From contig DAJPHG010000001.1 in NCBI GenBank assembly GCA_025992315.1, positions 124,001-188,000 of the forward strand: a DNA stretch of 64,000 nucleotides, in the 5' to 3' direction. This document shows positions 1-9,227 of this stretch, piece after piece. The DNA comes from HGM10766 sp900757295. Lineage in GTDB: Bacteria > Bacillota_I > Bacilli_A > RF39 > UBA660. Position 1 is the stretch's first letter. Every line of letters starts with the position of its first letter. The notes under the pieces were generated by a model. It was not told the origin of the DNA. It ran no database searches and saw only the letters and a program-made list of their open reading frames with translations. A program made the translations under genes and the position numbers.

Positions 1-902
1 AGTTCTTTCAATGCTTTTTTTATTATAGCTATTGAATTATTTAATTTTTCTTGTTCATCTAAAGTAAGTTCTAATTTTAAACGACTTTTAATTCCTGTTT
101 CATTAATAATCGCAGGATATCCATAATAAATTTCTTCATTTTCATCATAATTTGATACACATACTTCTTTTTCTTCTTTATTTATTATAATTTTAGTTAT
201 ATCAGCTAAACAAATTCCAATAGCTAAATCAGAATATCCTTTAGAATTTAATAATTCATAACCAGCATTTCTTACTTTTTCTTCATAATCATTCTTTTCT
301 TTACTAGTTAGACTGTTAATAACTTTCAAGTTATTAACAGTTACTTTACTCCAAGGAATCATTGAACTGTCTCCATGCTCTCCTAATACATAAGCATAAA
401 TCTTATCATATTCTGTATTAAAATGTTCATTTAAATAATATTTTAATCTAGCCGAATCTAAATTAGTTCCTGTTCCAATTACTTTATTAGCAGAAAAATT
501 AGAATACTCAAAAATCAATTGAGTCATTATATCTAAAGGATTTGTAGCATTTAGAAATATTCCTTTAAAATCATTTTTGATTACATTTAAAACTATTTCT
601 TTAATAATTTTAGCATTTCTTAACAAAAGGTCTAATCTTGTTTCTCCTTCTTTTTGTCTTGCTCCTGCTGTTATAACAACCATACTAGCATTTTTACACT
701 CGCTATAATCTCCTTTGTATATTTTTACATTGCTATTTACAAATGGTAGGCAATGATTAAAATCAATTACCTCACCTCTAGTATTTTTCTCGTTAGGATC
801 TATTATTACAATTTCATCAATATTTACTTTTTGATTGATTAATGCATAAACATAACTTATGCCAACATTGCCACAGCCTACTAAAACTATTTTATTTTTC
901 AT
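1..902 (-). CDS. ldh: L-lactate dehydrogenase, C-terminal end cut by the window edge
   Basis: Cytoplasmic NAD-dependent enzyme interconverting pyruvate and L-lactate, the usual end step of fermentative glycolysis. About 300 residues are visible; the family has 310-320, so only the last few are missing. The Rossmann motif GCGNVG is at residues 9-14. The coenzyme loop reads ARQKEGETRLDL, with Gln in the position that favours lactate over malate (malate dehydrogenases carry Arg). NATNPLD lies near 118-124, and GEHGDSS near 174-180 holds the catalytic His. Two in-frame ATGs exist (908 and 902); AAAGGG of the ribosome site is too close to 908, so 902 is preferred. Confidence 0.93.
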   Translation of the reverse strand, partial: MKNKIVLVGCGNVGISYVYALINQKVNIDEIVIIDPNEKNTRGEVIDFNHCLPFVNSNVKIYKGDYSECKNASMVVITAGARQKEGETRLDLLLRNAKIIKEIVLNVIKNDFKGIFLNATNPLDIMTQLIFEYSNFSANKVIGTGTNLDSARLKYYLNEHFNTEYDKIYAYVLGEHGDSSMIPWSKVTVNNLKVINSLTSKEKNDYEEKVRNAGYELLNSKGYSDLAIGICLADITKIIINKEEKEVCVSNYDENEEIYYGYPAIINETGIKSRLKLELTLDEQEKLNNSIAIIKKALKE

Positions 903-927
903 TTTCATCACCCTTTATTACTATGCT

Positions 928-1944
928 CTAATGTTTCTTTTTTATTTCTTTTGATTCTACTAAAGAATCCATAAAGTCTATTAATTCGTTTACAAATAAA
1001 TCTTCATAATTATCATAGTTATTTATATGTTCATTAACAAATTCTACTAACTCAGGCAAATACATAAAGCCATTATTTATTGCGTATTGAGATAATTCAA
1101 GATTAATAAAATCTGATGACAAAATATGTGCATTTACTCTAACAAAATATTCATATAAAAGCGTCTTAGCTCCTGATCCATAAGTAGGATGAAGATTATT
1201 TTCTATCGCTTCTTTAAATAACAAATCTTTGTTCTTAAATTTATCAAAGTATTTATCCACTAGGGGATTAACATATGAATGAGAAAATTCATGAAACAAA
1301 CACTCAACAGCAAAAACTTTATCATTTAAAAACTTATTATTTTTTTCATCATATTGATAACCTCTAAAACAATACAAGTTACCATCGTATGATGGTCCAA
1401 AACCACCATTCATTAATATTGAAATATTATTATTATAGCTTTTAAATTTATATCCATAAAACTTTATCATATTATTTAAATTTATTTTAGTTACTGAATT
1501 TAATTCTTGGATTAAAAAATTTTTATAAAATGGAATTATATTAACTTGAAAATATTCATTCCAATTTATTTTTTTCATTAAATCTTGCATTAACTTACTA
1601 AATTCATAAATATTGCCATATGAAAAAAATTTCTTTATTTTTTCAGTTTGTTCATTTTCAATTACATTGAAATTTTCATCAAAAGCAGGTAAAAGATTAG
1701 GTATTTTATCACAAGAATTCCATGCTTTTTCTATATAATTACATAATTGTTTATTATTTTTTAAATCTATTAAACGGATTAATTCGTTAACCCATTTTAT
1801 ATTTGGCGTTTCAACCCAATCAGTTATTTCTTGATTTTCTTCTGTTACACCATATATATTTTTATATGCACCATGAACTGCACAGATCAATTCAAAATTT
1901 GAATCAATAGTTATATTAAAATCATCATTTTTTTGTAAGATCAT
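928..1944 (-). CDS. Putative zinc metallopeptidase-like protein (HExxH), DUF4932-like
   Basis: 338 residues with no signal peptide or membrane segment. The motif HEFSH, within CLFHEFSHSYVNPLVDKYF near residues 217-235, fits an HExxH zinc site, and the surrounding text resembles the DUF4932 family of putative metal-dependent peptidases; that assignment is from memory of the family. The substrate is unknown. A strong AGGAGG site precedes the ATG at 1944. It lies just upstream of ldh on the same strand, with only about 25 bases between them, so the two may be cotranscribed. Confidence 0.6.
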   Translation of the reverse strand: MILQKNDDFNITIDSNFELICAVHGAYKNIYGVTEENQEITDWVETPNIKWVNELIRLIDLKNNKQLCNYIEKAWNSCDKIPNLLPAFDENFNVIENEQTEKIKKFFSYGNIYEFSKLMQDLMKKINWNEYFQVNIIPFYKNFLIQELNSVTKINLNNMIKFYGYKFKSYNNNISILMNGGFGPSYDGNLYCFRGYQYDEKNNKFLNDKVFAVECLFHEFSHSYVNPLVDKYFDKFKNKDLLFKEAIENNLHPTYGSGAKTLLYEYFVRVNAHILSSDFINLELSQYAINNGFMYLPELVEFVNEHINNYDNYEDLFVNELIDFMDSLVESKEIKKKH

Positions 1945-2010
1945 TTTTATTCCTCCTAAAAATTATTATAGCATAATAAAAAATTTATTTATATCATTAA
2001 AGCAATTTTA

Positions 2011-2019
2011 TGTTACAAT
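2011..2019 (+). promoter_or_regulatory. Extended -10 promoter of the PRPP synthetase gene
   Basis: TGTTACAAT fits an extended -10 element (TGnTANAAT). No convincing -35 box is seen. A start about 7 bases downstream gives a leader of roughly 15 bases that contains little more than the ribosome site. Confidence 0.5.
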
Positions 2020-2040
2020 CAAGTTGAAGGTAGGTATTAT

Positions 2041-3126
2041 ATGAAAAATATTGATGATTTAAAGTTAATTGTTTTAGATAATTGTAAGGAGTTTGGTCAA
2101 AAAGTAGATAAACATTTACAAAAAATTAGAAAAAATAAAAATAGTTATATTGTTCCTGTTAAATTAACAAGATTTAATAACGGAGAAGCAAAAGCTTGTA
2201 TTACAAAAAGCATTCGTGGAAAGGATGTATATATTATTAGTGATATTGGAAATTATAGTTGTACTTATAAAATGTTTGATTTCTTAAATCACATGAGTCC
2301 AGATGATCATTATCAAGATATTAAAAGAATTATTTTATCAACTATGGGACACGCAAAAAGTGTTAATGTGGTAATGCCTTTACTATATGAGGCAAGACAG
2401 CACAGAAGAAAAGGAAGAGAATCACTTGATTGTGCTTTAGCTTTACAAGAATTAGAAAGACTTGGAATTAAAGGAATTATTACTTTTGATGTTCATGATC
2501 CTAATATTCAAAATGCTATTCCCAACTTACCTTGTGATAACTTTTTTACAACAAATGATACATTAAAAGATTTTTTAAATAATGAAGTTATTGAAACTGA
2601 AAATTTACTAGTAATTTCTCCTGATATGGGTGCTATGGAAAGAGCAAGATACTTAGCTGAAATCTTAAAAGTAGATGTAGGAATGTTTTATAAAAGAAGA
2701 GATCTATCTAAAATAATTGATGGAAAAAATCCCGTTGTTGCTCATGAATATTTAGGAAAAAATGTTAAAGATAAAGATATTATTATTGTTGATGATATGA
2801 TTGCTAGTGGTGGATCGATGATTGATGTTGCTAGAGAATTAAAGCAGAAAAAAGCAAAAAAAATATATTGTTTTGCTACTTATGCCCTATTTACTCAAGG
2901 CTATGAAATATTTGATAATGCTTATTCTAAAGGCTGGATTGATAAAATTTATACATCTAATCTTTCATATATACCAGAAAATATAAAAAATAAAGAATGG
3001 CTACATATTGTAGATTGTTCTTTATATGCTGCTCACATTATAGATACTTTAAACAAAGATGAATCAATTACAGATTTAATAGAATATAATTCAGCAAGAT
3101 ATAACTTTTATGAAAATGATAAATAG
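2041..3126 (+). CDS. prs: Ribose-phosphate pyrophosphokinase (PRPP synthetase), long form
   Basis: Makes phosphoribosyl pyrophosphate from ribose 5-phosphate and ATP, feeding purine, pyrimidine, NAD, His and Trp synthesis. The 361 residues include YEARQHRRKGRES near 117-129 (the ATP/loop region written YxRQDR in short forms), TFDVHDPNIQ (metal/flexible-loop region) and IIIVDDMIASGGSM near 247-260, the PRPP-binding motif. It is about 45 residues longer than classical Prs, as in a subgroup found in Firmicutes. It has its own promoter and terminator and stands alone. Confidence 0.9.
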   Translation: MKNIDDLKLIVLDNCKEFGQKVDKHLQKIRKNKNSYIVPVKLTRFNNGEAKACITKSIRGKDVYIISDIGNYSCTYKMFDFLNHMSPDDHYQDIKRIILSTMGHAKSVNVVMPLLYEARQHRRKGRESLDCALALQELERLGIKGIITFDVHDPNIQNAIPNLPCDNFFTTNDTLKDFLNNEVIETENLLVISPDMGAMERARYLAEILKVDVGMFYKRRDLSKIIDGKNPVVAHEYLGKNVKDKDIIIVDDMIASGGSMIDVARELKQKKAKKIYCFATYALFTQGYEIFDNAYSKGWIDKIYTSNLSYIPENIKNKEWLHIVDCSLYAAHIIDTLNKDESITDLIEYNSARYNFYENDK

Positions 3127-3145
3127 ACTTTTTAAGTCTTTTTTT
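3125..3145 (+). terminator. Intrinsic terminator after prs
   Basis: Stem AGACTT/AAGTCT with a 3-base loop, followed by seven T. It overlaps the stop codon of prs. Confidence 0.75.
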
Positions 3146-3198
3146 AGTCCACTCATTATATATTGATTATCATATTATATAATGAGGAGATAGATACT

Positions 3199-3399
3199 AT
3201 GAAAAAGAAAATTGAAAATTTAGGTTTAATTATTATTATTTCTTATATAGTATTTGCTTTTAGTGGAGCTTTTGCTGGTTACTTGTTAGGAAGCTTTATT
3301 AATAATATTGTTAAATGTACAGTTTATGGCTTTTTCTTTGGTGTAAGTCTGGGTCTAATTGTCCATTATTTGTTATGGAATATTAATCAAAATTTATAA
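3199..3399 (+). CDS. Small membrane protein, two transmembrane segments
   Basis: 66 residues starting MKKKIENLG. The start at 3199 is chosen over an upstream ATG at 3163 because GAGGAGA ends 8 bases before it. Two hydrophobic spans (about 8-32 and 40-60) are separated by a short loop with NNIVK, a glycine-rich small hairpin membrane protein. No family is recognised. It sits between prs and the aquaporin gene, on the same strand. Confidence 0.6.
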   Translation: MKKKIENLGLIIIISYIVFAFSGAFAGYLLGSFINNIVKCTVYGFFFGVSLGLIVHYLLWNINQNL

Positions 3400-3416
3400 G
3401 TTAAAAATATATATTA

Positions 3417-3445
3417 TTGTAGCTGCTTTAATTTTTTTGTATAAT
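3417..3445 (+). promoter_or_regulatory. Promoter of the aquaporin gene
   Basis: TTGTAG, 17 bases, TATAAT. The ribosome site GAAAGGAAG follows within 15 bases. Confidence 0.55.
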
Positions 3446-3465
3446 TATCTTGAAAGGAAGTTAAA

Positions 3466-4140
3466 ATGAAAAAATATTTTAGTGAATTTTTAGGAACTGC
3501 AATTTTAGTTTTATTTGGATGTGGAACAGCTAGTATTGCAGGGAATTATGTTGGTGCAATTGGTATTGCTTTAGCGTTTGGATTAGGTTTATTTACTTCT
3601 TCATGTATTATAGGAAATATTTCTGGCTGTCATATTAATCCTGCAGTATCTATATCAATGTTTATAAATAAAAAAATAAGCTTTAAAGATTTTATTGGCT
3701 ATGTAATATCTCAATTTTTAGGAGCAATTTTTGCTATATTTGTATTATCATTTATTATAACAAGTGCTAATATTGGTAGTATTCAAAATGTAGGGCTAGG
3801 CGCAAATGGTTATGATACATTATCAAGTGTTAGATTATCAATGTATGGAGCATTGATTGTTGAAATAATTTTAACATTTATACTTGTTTTATCTGTTTTA
3901 AAAATAACTGAAAATGATAAACTAAGTAATATTAGTGGCCTTTTTATTGGTTTAGTTTTAATGCTATTGCATATTATAGGAATTCCTTTAACTGGAACTT
4001 CGGTTAATCCTGCAAGAAGTCTAGCTCCCGCTTTGTTTATTGGTGGTGCTCCATTAACTCAAGTGTGGGTATTTATTATAGGACCTACTATTGGTTCAAT
4101 AATAGCAGCTTTAGTTTATAAATATTTATTAAAAAAATAA
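3466..4140 (+). CDS. Aquaporin (MIP family water channel)
   Basis: Integral membrane channel of 224 residues with six hydrophobic spans and the two half-helix motifs of the family: HINPAVS near 62-68 and SVNPARS near 178-184. The Ser after the second NPAR (rather than the Asp of glycerol facilitators) points to an AqpZ-like water channel, but substrate preference cannot be settled from this alone. Cytoplasmic tails are very short. No glycerol kinase or dehydrogenase is nearby, which also argues against a dedicated glycerol role. It ends in its own terminator. Confidence 0.88.
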   Translation: MKKYFSEFLGTAILVLFGCGTASIAGNYVGAIGIALAFGLGLFTSSCIIGNISGCHINPAVSISMFINKKISFKDFIGYVISQFLGAIFAIFVLSFIITSANIGSIQNVGLGANGYDTLSSVRLSMYGALIVEIILTFILVLSVLKITENDKLSNISGLFIGLVLMLLHIIGIPLTGTSVNPARSLAPALFIGGAPLTQVWVFIIGPTIGSIIAALVYKYLLKK

Positions 4141-4162
4141 GTTTAAAATACTTATTTTTTTT
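4135..4162 (+). terminator. Intrinsic terminator after the aquaporin gene
   Basis: AAATAAGT paired with ACTTATTT around a 7-base loop, followed by a T run. The 5' arm overlaps the end of the coding region. Confidence 0.75.
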
Positions 4163-4185
4163 CATAATAATATTGGGTGATAAAT

Positions 4186-4371
4186 TTGAAAAATAAAGGA
4201 TGCAGTAAATGTGATGAAACTTCAGTTCAAGGTAGAGCTTACATTGATGAAGAAACTGGTTTATTATGTGTTTCTTTAGAAGAAAAGTATGATAAGCCAG
4301 AAGGTAAAAAAGTTTTAGTACCATATGTTTGTACAACTTGTGGTGAAACTACTTGGAAGACTATTGAATAG
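4186..4371 (+). CDS. Small zinc-ribbon protein
   Basis: 61 residues with two CxxC knuckles, CSKC near 6-9 and CTTC near 50-53, expected to bind one zinc ion. TTG at 4186 is chosen as start because GGGTGA ends 5 bases before it; the GTG at 4177 lies inside that ribosome site. Small acidic zinc-ribbon proteins of this type occur in many Firmicutes with no assigned role. It ends in a hairpin shared with the convergent tRNA-thiolase gene. Confidence 0.65.
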   Translation: MKNKGCSKCDETSVQGRAYIDEETGLLCVSLEEKYDKPEGKKVLVPYVCTTCGETTWKTIE

Positions 4372-4380
4372 TCTTTTTTT
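4358..4380 (+). terminator. Intrinsic terminator after the zinc-ribbon gene
   Basis: AGACTAT/ATAGTCT with a 3-base loop and seven T. It overlaps the last codons and abuts the convergent gene ending at 4379. Confidence 0.7.
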
Positions 4381-5200
4381 AATAGTTATCTAAGAAAAAA
4401 TGTTTTTCTTTATCATCATGCCAGCCTAATATACAATTGATATTAATATTACTCATAGCATTAAAGATATTTTGATCTATTGATTCATTAGTTTTTCTTA
4501 ATTTTTTAATTAATTCTTTTATTTCTTTTCTTTTGCTTGTACCATCATTTATTAATGAACAGCCTTCAGTAAATCTACAAGCACAATTTATAAATGTTAA
4601 TTCATTATGATTTTTCCAAGATATAATTGATTCTTCTTTAACTAAATATAAAGGTCTAATTAAATCTATGCCTTTAAAGTTATCTGAATGTAATTTTGGC
4701 ATCATAGTTTTTATTTCAGAACCATAAAACATTGATAAAAGTGTTGTTTCAATTACATCGTCAAAATGATGACCAAGTGCTATTTTATTACATCCTAATT
4801 CTTGAGCTTTATTATATAAATGTCCTCTTCTCATTCTAGCACATAAATAACATGGACTTTTAGAATCAATATTTGCTACTACATCAAAAATATCTGTTTC
4901 AAACATTTCTAGAGGAATATTTAATAATTTAGCGTTATCTATAATAAACTGTCTATTATAATCATTATATCCAGGATCCATAACAACATAGTGGGCGTTA
5001 AATTTTACTTTTCCATGCCTTTGCAATTCTTGAATACATTTAGCTAATAAAAAAGAATCTTTTCCCCCAGATATACAAACCATTATATTATCGTTCTCGT
5101 CTATTAATTCATAATTTGTTATAGCTTTTACAAATTTAGACCATATATCTTTTCGATATTTTTTTATTATACTTCTTTCAATTTCTTTATATTTTTCCAT
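4379..5200 (-). CDS. TtcA-like PP-loop tRNA sulfurtransferase
   Basis: Cytoplasmic ATP-pyrophosphatase that probably thiolates a tRNA base (TtcA-type 2-thiocytidine is the closest reading). The PP-loop SGGKDSFLLAK is near residues 44-54. CYLCARMRRG near 116-125 is the CxxC pair that holds the iron-sulfur cluster in TtcA proteins, a third cysteine region (NCACRFTEGC) lies near 207-216, and GHHFDDVIET is near 142-151. The start overlaps the end of the cysteine desulfurase gene by 14 bases, so the sulfur donor and the tRNA enzyme are translationally coupled. Confidence 0.8.
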   Translation of the reverse strand: MEKYKEIERSIIKKYRKDIWSKFVKAITNYELIDENDNIMVCISGGKDSFLLAKCIQELQRHGKVKFNAHYVVMDPGYNDYNRQFIIDNAKLLNIPLEMFETDIFDVVANIDSKSPCYLCARMRRGHLYNKAQELGCNKIALGHHFDDVIETTLLSMFYGSEIKTMMPKLHSDNFKGIDLIRPLYLVKEESIISWKNHNELTFINCACRFTEGCSLINDGTSKRKEIKELIKKLRKTNESIDQNIFNAMSNININCILGWHDDKEKHFFLDNY

Positions 5201-6317
5201 AAACTAACTCCTTATAACATTTATCAAATATAACTAAAAACTCATTTACTTCATTTAATGTTGTTAAATGAGATAAACTTATTCTAATTGAAGTATTAGC
5301 TAAACTTTTGTCTTTAGTTAAAGCATAAATTAATTTAGAAGGTGTATTTAAAGGACAACAACTTGTTTTAGTTGAAACCATAACATTATTTTCATTTAAT
5401 TTAGCCACAAAGATATCAGCTTTTACTCCCTTAATACTAATATTTAAAGTATGAGGAATAGAATTATCAGTATTATTAATATGAACATCTTTATATTCTT
5501 TTAATTTATCTATTATAATATTATGTAATTTTTCTATATATTCATTTCTTTGATCTATATTTTCAACAGCTTTTTGTAAAGCAATAGAAGTTGAGCTAAT
5601 CATTGCTGTTATTGGTGTTCCACTTCTATATATAGTCGTACTTTTTCCACCTAAAATTAAAGGTTGAAGGAATATATCTTTTTTCTTAATTAATATTGAT
5701 ATGCCATTTAATCCATAAAATTTGTGAGGAGCGACTGTTATTAAATCACAATTTTCATAATTCATATTCGCTTTACCTATAGCTTGAGATGCATCAGTAT
5801 GAAATATTATATTTGGATATTTAGTTAAGATTTTCCCAATTTTTTCAATTGGTTGAACTAGACCTATTTCTGAATCTATGCTACAAATACTTACTAAAAT
5901 AGTATCTGGTCTAATCATTTGTTCTAAAGTATTTATATCAATTAAACCATTTGAATTAATAGGAATTAAATCAACTTCAAAACCTAATGTTTGTAAATCA
6001 GCACAAACACTTAAAATAGAATTATGTTCTAGTGAACTTACTAATATGTGTTTTCCTCTATTTTTATATCTTAAGGCTACTCCTCTTATAGCTAAATTAT
6101 TAGACTCCGTTGCTCCACTAGTATAGATTATTTCATCATGGTTTACTTTAAAAATATTAGATATACTATTTGTTGCTTGATCTATTAACTGTTTTGCATC
6201 ATGTCCCATCTTATGATTAGAGTTTGGATTAGCATAATATTGTTTTGTTACTTGTATAAAATTATTTAAAACTTCTTCATCTACTGGTGTTGAAGCTGCA
6301 TAATCTAAATAAATCAT
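5187..6317 (-). CDS. Cysteine desulfurase (IscS/NifS family)
   Basis: PLP enzyme taking sulfur from L-cysteine as an enzyme-bound persulfide. 376 residues of class V aminotransferase fold: YLDYAASTPVD at 3-13, HTDASQAIGK near 173-182, and the PLP lysine in TVAPHKFYG near 194-202. The catalytic loop reads TKTSCCPLNTP near 318-328, with two adjacent cysteines where one is usual. Overlap with the TtcA-like gene suggests tRNA thiolation is its main job. No IscU-type scaffold gene is adjacent. Confidence 0.88.
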   Translation of the reverse strand: MIYLDYAASTPVDEEVLNNFIQVTKQYYANPNSNHKMGHDAKQLIDQATNSISNIFKVNHDEIIYTSGATESNNLAIRGVALRYKNRGKHILVSSLEHNSILSVCADLQTLGFEVDLIPINSNGLIDINTLEQMIRPDTILVSICSIDSEIGLVQPIEKIGKILTKYPNIIFHTDASQAIGKANMNYENCDLITVAPHKFYGLNGISILIKKKDIFLQPLILGGKSTTIYRSGTPITAMISSTSIALQKAVENIDQRNEYIEKLHNIIIDKLKEYKDVHINNTDNSIPHTLNISIKGVKADIFVAKLNENNVMVSTKTSCCPLNTPSKLIYALTKDKSLANTSIRISLSHLTTLNEVNEFLVIFDKCYKELVYGKI

Positions 6318-6380
6318 AATACTCTTCCTTTTCTAAAGATTATTATATCATCTTTTTATATTTATTAATAACTAAACTTA

Positions 6381-6389
6381 TGTTATAAT
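6381..6389 (+). promoter_or_regulatory. Extended -10 promoter of the 6409 gene
   Basis: TGTTATAAT is a perfect extended -10. The ribosome site AAGGAGG begins 7 bases later, so the predicted leader is about 13 bases. Same design as at 2011 and, on the other strand, 16442-16450. Confidence 0.55.
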
Positions 6390-6408
6390 TTAGCCAAGGA
6401 GGATAAAC

Positions 6409-7083
6409 ATGGATAATAATAAGTTTCTAAATGAAAAAAAATATCAAAATACTAAAACTATTTTTATTATTTTAGCAATTTTGCTTTTGATTATTGGTTT
6501 TGTAGTTGGTGGGTTAATAATTAAGAAAGGCTTAAACAAGAAAAATGATATATATAGTAAATATACTGAAGAAAATAAACAAGCGCAAATAGTTAGCTTA
6601 AATGTACAAATTAAAATAGCAAAAAGTAGTCTTGAATCTAAGAAAGCTGAATTAATAGCTCAAGGTTTGCAACCTTCAAGTAATTATGAAGATAATGAGT
6701 CATATAATCTTTATATTATAAACAACGTGTTAAATCCTAGTTTTAATCGTTGTAGTTTTGATGAATATAAAAATAATGAGTTAACATCACAATATTGTAA
6801 TTTAATAAAAAGATTAGAAGATACAGAAAAGCTTGATATTAAATATAAAAGAAAATCTGAATCCTTTAGTTGTATACCATATTACATGGTTGGTACATCT
6901 ATAATTTTATTTTCAATAATAATATCTATATCATTATTTTTAATAGCTAAACGAAGAGAAATTATTGCTTTTCAAGCTCAACAAGCAATGCCTGTTGTAA
7001 AAGAAGGAATTGAAGAGATAAGCCCTGCTTTAGGAAAAGCTGCAAAAGATGTTATAAATAATATAAAAGACGATAATAAATAA
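6409..7083 (+). CDS. Unknown bitopic membrane protein with coiled-coil middle
   Basis: 224 residues. Transmembrane segments lie near 17-41 and 160-184. The stretch between them, including alternating hydrophobic and Lys/Glu residues near 60-85, could form a coiled coil on the outer face and contains two or three Cys. The C-terminal tail carries a QAQQA patch and ends in Asn/Asp/Lys. No family is recognised. It is transcribed alone, from its own promoter to its own terminator. Confidence 0.6.
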   Translation: MDNNKFLNEKKYQNTKTIFIILAILLLIIGFVVGGLIIKKGLNKKNDIYSKYTEENKQAQIVSLNVQIKIAKSSLESKKAELIAQGLQPSSNYEDNESYNLYIINNVLNPSFNRCSFDEYKNNELTSQYCNLIKRLEDTEKLDIKYKRKSESFSCIPYYMVGTSIILFSIIISISLFLIAKRREIIAFQAQQAMPVVKEGIEEISPALGKAAKDVINNIKDDNK

Positions 7084-7111
7084 AAAATCTCGGATACATT
7101 CGAGATTTTTT
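7082..7111 (+). terminator. Intrinsic terminator after the 6409 gene
   Basis: AAAATCTCG/CGAGATTTT around a short loop, ending in a T run. Confidence 0.8.
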
Positions 7112-7398
7112 TATTTAAAAGCTTCTAAAAAAATAGTTATTTACCGTAAAGTTTTTGATTAATTATATTTAAAGTTAGCAATAAATTTACTCCTCCAGAA
7201 TTAAACCAAATTTTTGAAATAGTTATTGACTATGAAAGAAGCTTTAGATTTAGATAAAATATCATTAAATTAATTATTATTTATTTTTAATGATTTTATA
7301 TTACAAAAATCATAACATAAAAAAAGTACCAACTTCTTTTAGAAATTGGCACTTATATACTTAAGTCCTAACTTTAAAAGTTCGGACAGATTTCATAA
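7112..7398. other. Intergenic region with the tRNA-Cys terminator
   Basis: No gene is visible in about 290 bases. The right part (7319-7352) holds, on the minus strand, GTGCCAA/TTGGTAC with a 13-base loop followed by seven T, the terminator of tRNA-Cys. The rest is AT-rich with scattered stops. Confidence 0.6.
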
Positions 7399-7472
7399 TG
7401 GAGGGCCTAGTCGGATTTGAACCAACGATCAGGGAGTTGCAGTCCCACGCCTTACCACTTGGCTATAGACCC
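7399..7472 (-). tRNA. tRNA-Cys (anticodon GCA)
   Basis: A 74-base cloverleaf including an encoded CCA. Acceptor GGGTCTA pairs with TAGGCCC (one G-U). The anticodon arm GGGACTGCAACTCCC gives anticodon GCA, and the T arm is GTTGG-TTCAAAT-CCGAC. Confidence 0.96.
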
Positions 7473-7565
7473 ATAATACATAAGCAAATGCCTATGTATT
7501 AATTTTACACTAATCTTTATTTTTTGTCAATTAGTGCTACTATATTATATGAATATAAAGTAATA

Positions 7566-9158
7566 TTATGATTTTAAATTTATTATGTATTCAGTATTTC
7601 TTATATCTAAAACTAAATCTATTTTATCTGCTGTTTTTATACTTGAATCTGTTTGTAAAACAATTTTATCTTTTATCTCAGACGTAGTTAAATTTTTAGT
7701 ATCATAAACAGTTTGGTTATCATTATTTGTTACTCGTATTTTAGCATATTGTTCAAAGAAAAAATTGATATTTTTAATAGAAGAATTTTCATCTAAACTA
7801 AACTCATAATCTAAAATTATTAACGAACTATTAGATGCTTTAGTATAGTCAGGAGTTATTATATTTGTTGATACCTTACATTCATTTTCTACACAAAAAT
7901 CATAATTATATTTATAAGTATTTTGAATATCATAGTTATTAATTTTTAATTTACTATTTTTAGTTATACTATTATTTAAACTTACCTCTTCATTAATACT
8001 AGTTTCTTTTTTTTCAGTTATATTTTCTAAATTTTGAGGAATAACTTTTACATCTTTATATTTGGCTTTTAAGTCTCCTACTGTATAGTCTATTGAATCA
8101 AGAATTTTAATAATATAATTTTTTCTTATTTGATTACTATCTAATTCATAAATTAATAAATAATTATCATTAGAATTAGCTTTTATTTTATCCTCTTTAT
8201 ATGGAGTACCTAAATCAACAAAATATTCCATTTTATTTTTAGTTGGATATATATTATCATTATTTATTTTTAATCTAAAATCAGTTAATTTTATTTTATT
8301 ATTAATTGTTGATCTATTTAATATATTAACATTTAAAACTAAATAATATTTATCGTTTAATATCACTTTTCCACTATAATCCTTATTGGTTAAATAGCTT
8401 TTATTTACTTTAATATTAAATGTTTTATATGGTATAACTTTATTTTCTTTATAAACTTTATGATAAACATTTAAATTCATAAATATACTAGTACCTATTA
8501 CTAACCCTACAATACTTATAATGCAAATAAATATAAAAGTATTTTCTTTTATATAATAACTAAATTCTCTAATGAATCTCCTTATTGATCTTTTAGCTTT
8601 ATAAGTTTCTATTCCAACTGTTAATTCAACTTCTTCAGCATCACTTGCTTCAATTTCTAATTCTTTTAAATCTAGCTGAAAATTGAATTGTTTTAGGTTA
8701 AATCCACAGCCTCTTAAAAATGTATATAATATAAAGAAATACTGTGGTAAAGATAACATTAAAGAAACATCTCGATATATTCTAGCCATTTGAACATCTG
8801 CCGATGCTTTCTCTAAACTAGAAAATATTCCAAATGAAACAGATAACATTATAAATACTATTATGTAATATATTATTAAAGCCATATAATACTTAGTATT
8901 CTTTTTTTTGTTATACATTAACATATAAATAAATATACCTGCAGCTAAAATTAGTATAACTGCAATATACATGAATATATTAATATGACTACCAGCAATA
9001 TTACTTACTACATTGTAATAACCACTAGATGCATATTCACTAAAGAATTTTACTATTCCATATATTTTTATAGCCAAATATACAAGTAAAAATGTAAGAA
9101 TTAAGTGAATTTTTTTGAAATTCTTTATTAAAAATGCATACGGTTTTCTTAATATCAT
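7566..9158 (-). CDS. Unknown polytopic membrane protein with large extracellular C-terminal domain
   Basis: 530 residues. Four hydrophobic spans fill the first 160 residues, then an acidic cytoplasmic stretch (about 165-190, rich in Glu/Asp), another span near 206-230, and about 300 residues predicted outside with beta-rich, Lys/Asn-rich sequence and a disulfide-sized CVENEC pair near 425-430. No enzymatic motif is seen and the family is not recognised. It precedes no tight operon partner; the LysM gene lies upstream with about 70 bases between them and its own terminator. Confidence 0.6.
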   Translation of the reverse strand: MILRKPYAFLIKNFKKIHLILTFLLVYLAIKIYGIVKFFSEYASSGYYNVVSNIAGSHINIFMYIAVILILAAGIFIYMLMYNKKKNTKYYMALIIYYIIVFIMLSVSFGIFSSLEKASADVQMARIYRDVSLMLSLPQYFFILYTFLRGCGFNLKQFNFQLDLKELEIEASDAEEVELTVGIETYKAKRSIRRFIREFSYYIKENTFIFICIISIVGLVIGTSIFMNLNVYHKVYKENKVIPYKTFNIKVNKSYLTNKDYSGKVILNDKYYLVLNVNILNRSTINNKIKLTDFRLKINNDNIYPTKNKMEYFVDLGTPYKEDKIKANSNDNYLLIYELDSNQIRKNYIIKILDSIDYTVGDLKAKYKDVKVIPQNLENITEKKETSINEEVSLNNSITKNSKLKINNYDIQNTYKYNYDFCVENECKVSTNIITPDYTKASNSSLIILDYEFSLDENSSIKNINFFFEQYAKIRVTNNDNQTVYDTKNLTTSEIKDKIVLQTDSSIKTADKIDLVLDIRNTEYIINLKS

Positions 9159-9195
9159 TTATATCTCTCCTATTATAAGATAATTATAATATATG

Positions 9196-9225
9196 AAAAA
9201 AAAAAAAGAAAGTTATATCTTTCTT
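9196..9225 (-). terminator. Intrinsic terminator after the LysM gene
   Basis: On the minus strand AAGAAAG, a 6-base loop and CTTTCTT run into a stretch of about twelve T. Confidence 0.75.
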
Positions 9226-9227
9226 AT

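Noticed and set aside
3163..3198. N-terminal extension MIIILYNEEIDT on the small membrane protein
   Set aside because: It spans a TATAAT-like box and has no ribosome site; GAGGAGA clearly serves the ATG at 3199.
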